From positions 1-20,694 of the IMG/VR virus record IMGVR_UViG_3300044673_000583: a stretch of DNA of 20,694 nt, one strand, 5' to 3'. This stretch comes from a virus. The notes below the pieces were generated by a model. It was not told the DNA's origin. It saw nothing but the letters and a program-made list of their open reading frames with translations, and did not search any database. Each line of letters starts with the position of its first letter. The stretch's first letter is position 1. Shown piece by piece: positions 20,104 through 20,694 of this stretch. A program made the translations under genes and the position numbers.

Positions 20104-20694
20104 ATGAGAAAAAGATTAGTGATGTTAATCTGCCTGCTAATCACGGGTACCAATTTATGGGCGGCTGGGCTCGGTGAAAGGTTCTCCGTTTTCGAAAAAA
20201 AATGGAACAAAGGCTTCCGTCAGGAGTTTTCTGTAGGCGGGGCATATACTGATGTCTACATTGGGAGTGATAAAAAGCATTCAGTTGCTTATTCTAAGGG
20301 CGGGTGGAATGACTTTGACGGGCGGATCGGCACAATCCATGGCGAGACGTGGGGCATGTTCGGTGTTCCGGGAAACCAGTTGCCGACCACGCGGCAATTC
20401 CTTACCGGCATAAAAGCCATGATGCCTGCAGATAGTAAATTAATAAGCAAATTTGCGAGTAGTAAAGCTGGATACCTTACGGAGGTGTATTTATTCAAAT
20501 CGGTCTCTCTGTCAAAATTACCCGGCATTGCCAAGTCCACGGCATATGATCAGGAGACCAAGTCCATCGGCAGATTTGTACTCATTGTCAACCACAATAT
20601 CGATGACAGTAACTACGTCATAAATTATACGCTCACCCTGGGTAGTGGTGAAAGCGACATTTGGGGTATGAAAAAAGTTAAAACTGGATTGTAA
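20104..20694 (+). CDS. Secreted protein of unknown function (possible lysogenic moron)
   Basis: A 196-residue protein with an N-terminal signal peptide (MRKRLVMLICLLITGTNLWA, cleavage likely after WA near residue 20) and no lipobox. The mature part is rich in aromatic and Gly residues, beta-like, with repeated polar/hydrophobic alternation (VGGAYTDVYIGSDKKHSVAY, FVLIVNHNIDDSNYVINYTL). It would be exported to the periplasm or beyond. The ATG is 10 bases after the repressor stop with AGGAGAGGG just upstream, so it is co-expressed with the repressor in lysogens, the usual setting for a lysogenic-conversion gene. The stop is the last codon of the window. I do not recognise the family. Confidence 0.7.
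   Translation: MRKRLVMLICLLITGTNLWAAGLGERFSVFEKKWNKGFRQEFSVGGAYTDVYIGSDKKHSVAYSKGGWNDFDGRIGTIHGETWGMFGVPGNQLPTTRQFLTGIKAMMPADSKLISKFASSKAGYLTEVYLFKSVSLSKLPGIAKSTAYDQETKSIGRFVLIVNHNIDDSNYVINYTLTLGSGESDIWGMKKVKTGL

Noticed and set aside
1-20694. CRISPR array, tRNA genes, insertion sequence other than the phage itself, prophage attachment ends
   Set aside because: No regularly spaced repeats, no tRNA-like cloverleaf, no second transposase, and no flanking target duplication can be identified because both ends of the prophage are outside the window.

Overview
The window is the larger part of a Mu-like (transposable) prophage, read mostly on the minus strand, so phage gene order runs from right to left. 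It carries the Mu hallmarks in Mu order: a divergent lysogeny/lytic switch, a DDE transposase (MuA), an AAA+ transposition ATPase (MuB), an early operon of small genes, GemA, a Mor/C activator, endolysin, holin-like protein, terminase subunits, portal/MuF, a gpG-type morphogenesis protein and the beginning of the protease/scaffold gene (I). Both prophage ends lie outside the window. The host is a Gram-negative bacterium with a GC-moderate to GC-rich genome. A deltaproteobacterial (Geobacter-like) host is my guess from general familiarity with such prophages, not something the sequence proves.

Layout from right to left. 20694-19407 (+): a secreted protein of unknown function downstream of a LexA/CI-type repressor. 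19394-19187: operator region with five copies of a GGTTTACAATT-type element and a good early promoter. 19186-10990 (-): early/middle operon (Ner, a coiled-coil regulator, MuA, MuB, many small proteins, DUF3164, HTH protein, GemA, Mor). Most genes overlap by 4 nt (ATGA) or less, which indicates strong translational coupling. 10989-8446 (-): an AT-rich two-gene cassette, a ParB-domain protein plus a D12-class adenine methyltransferase, with its own candidate promoter and an intrinsic terminator. 8447-1 (-): late genes for lysis, then packaging, then head.

Regulation can be partly read. A 25-bp element matching at 21 of 25 positions lies upstream of both the lysozyme gene and the protease (I) gene. 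These are the positions where Mu has its C-activated late promoters Plys and PI. Each copy has a GAAA-N2-TTTC dyad, with its centre about 31 nt upstream of a possible -10 hexamer. The single Mor/C homologue is the natural candidate to bind it.

The most interesting accessory content is the ParB-like/methyltransferase cassette at the middle/late junction. It has the hallmarks of a moron or defence/modification module: different base composition, its own promoter and terminator, and insertion exactly between regulatory units. Other oddities are a portal-MuF fusion, a MuB without the usual N-terminal DNA-binding region, a LexA-type autocleavable repressor instead of a classical Mu c repressor, a probable leaderless ner transcript, and an intrinsic terminator facing against the early operon between A and B.
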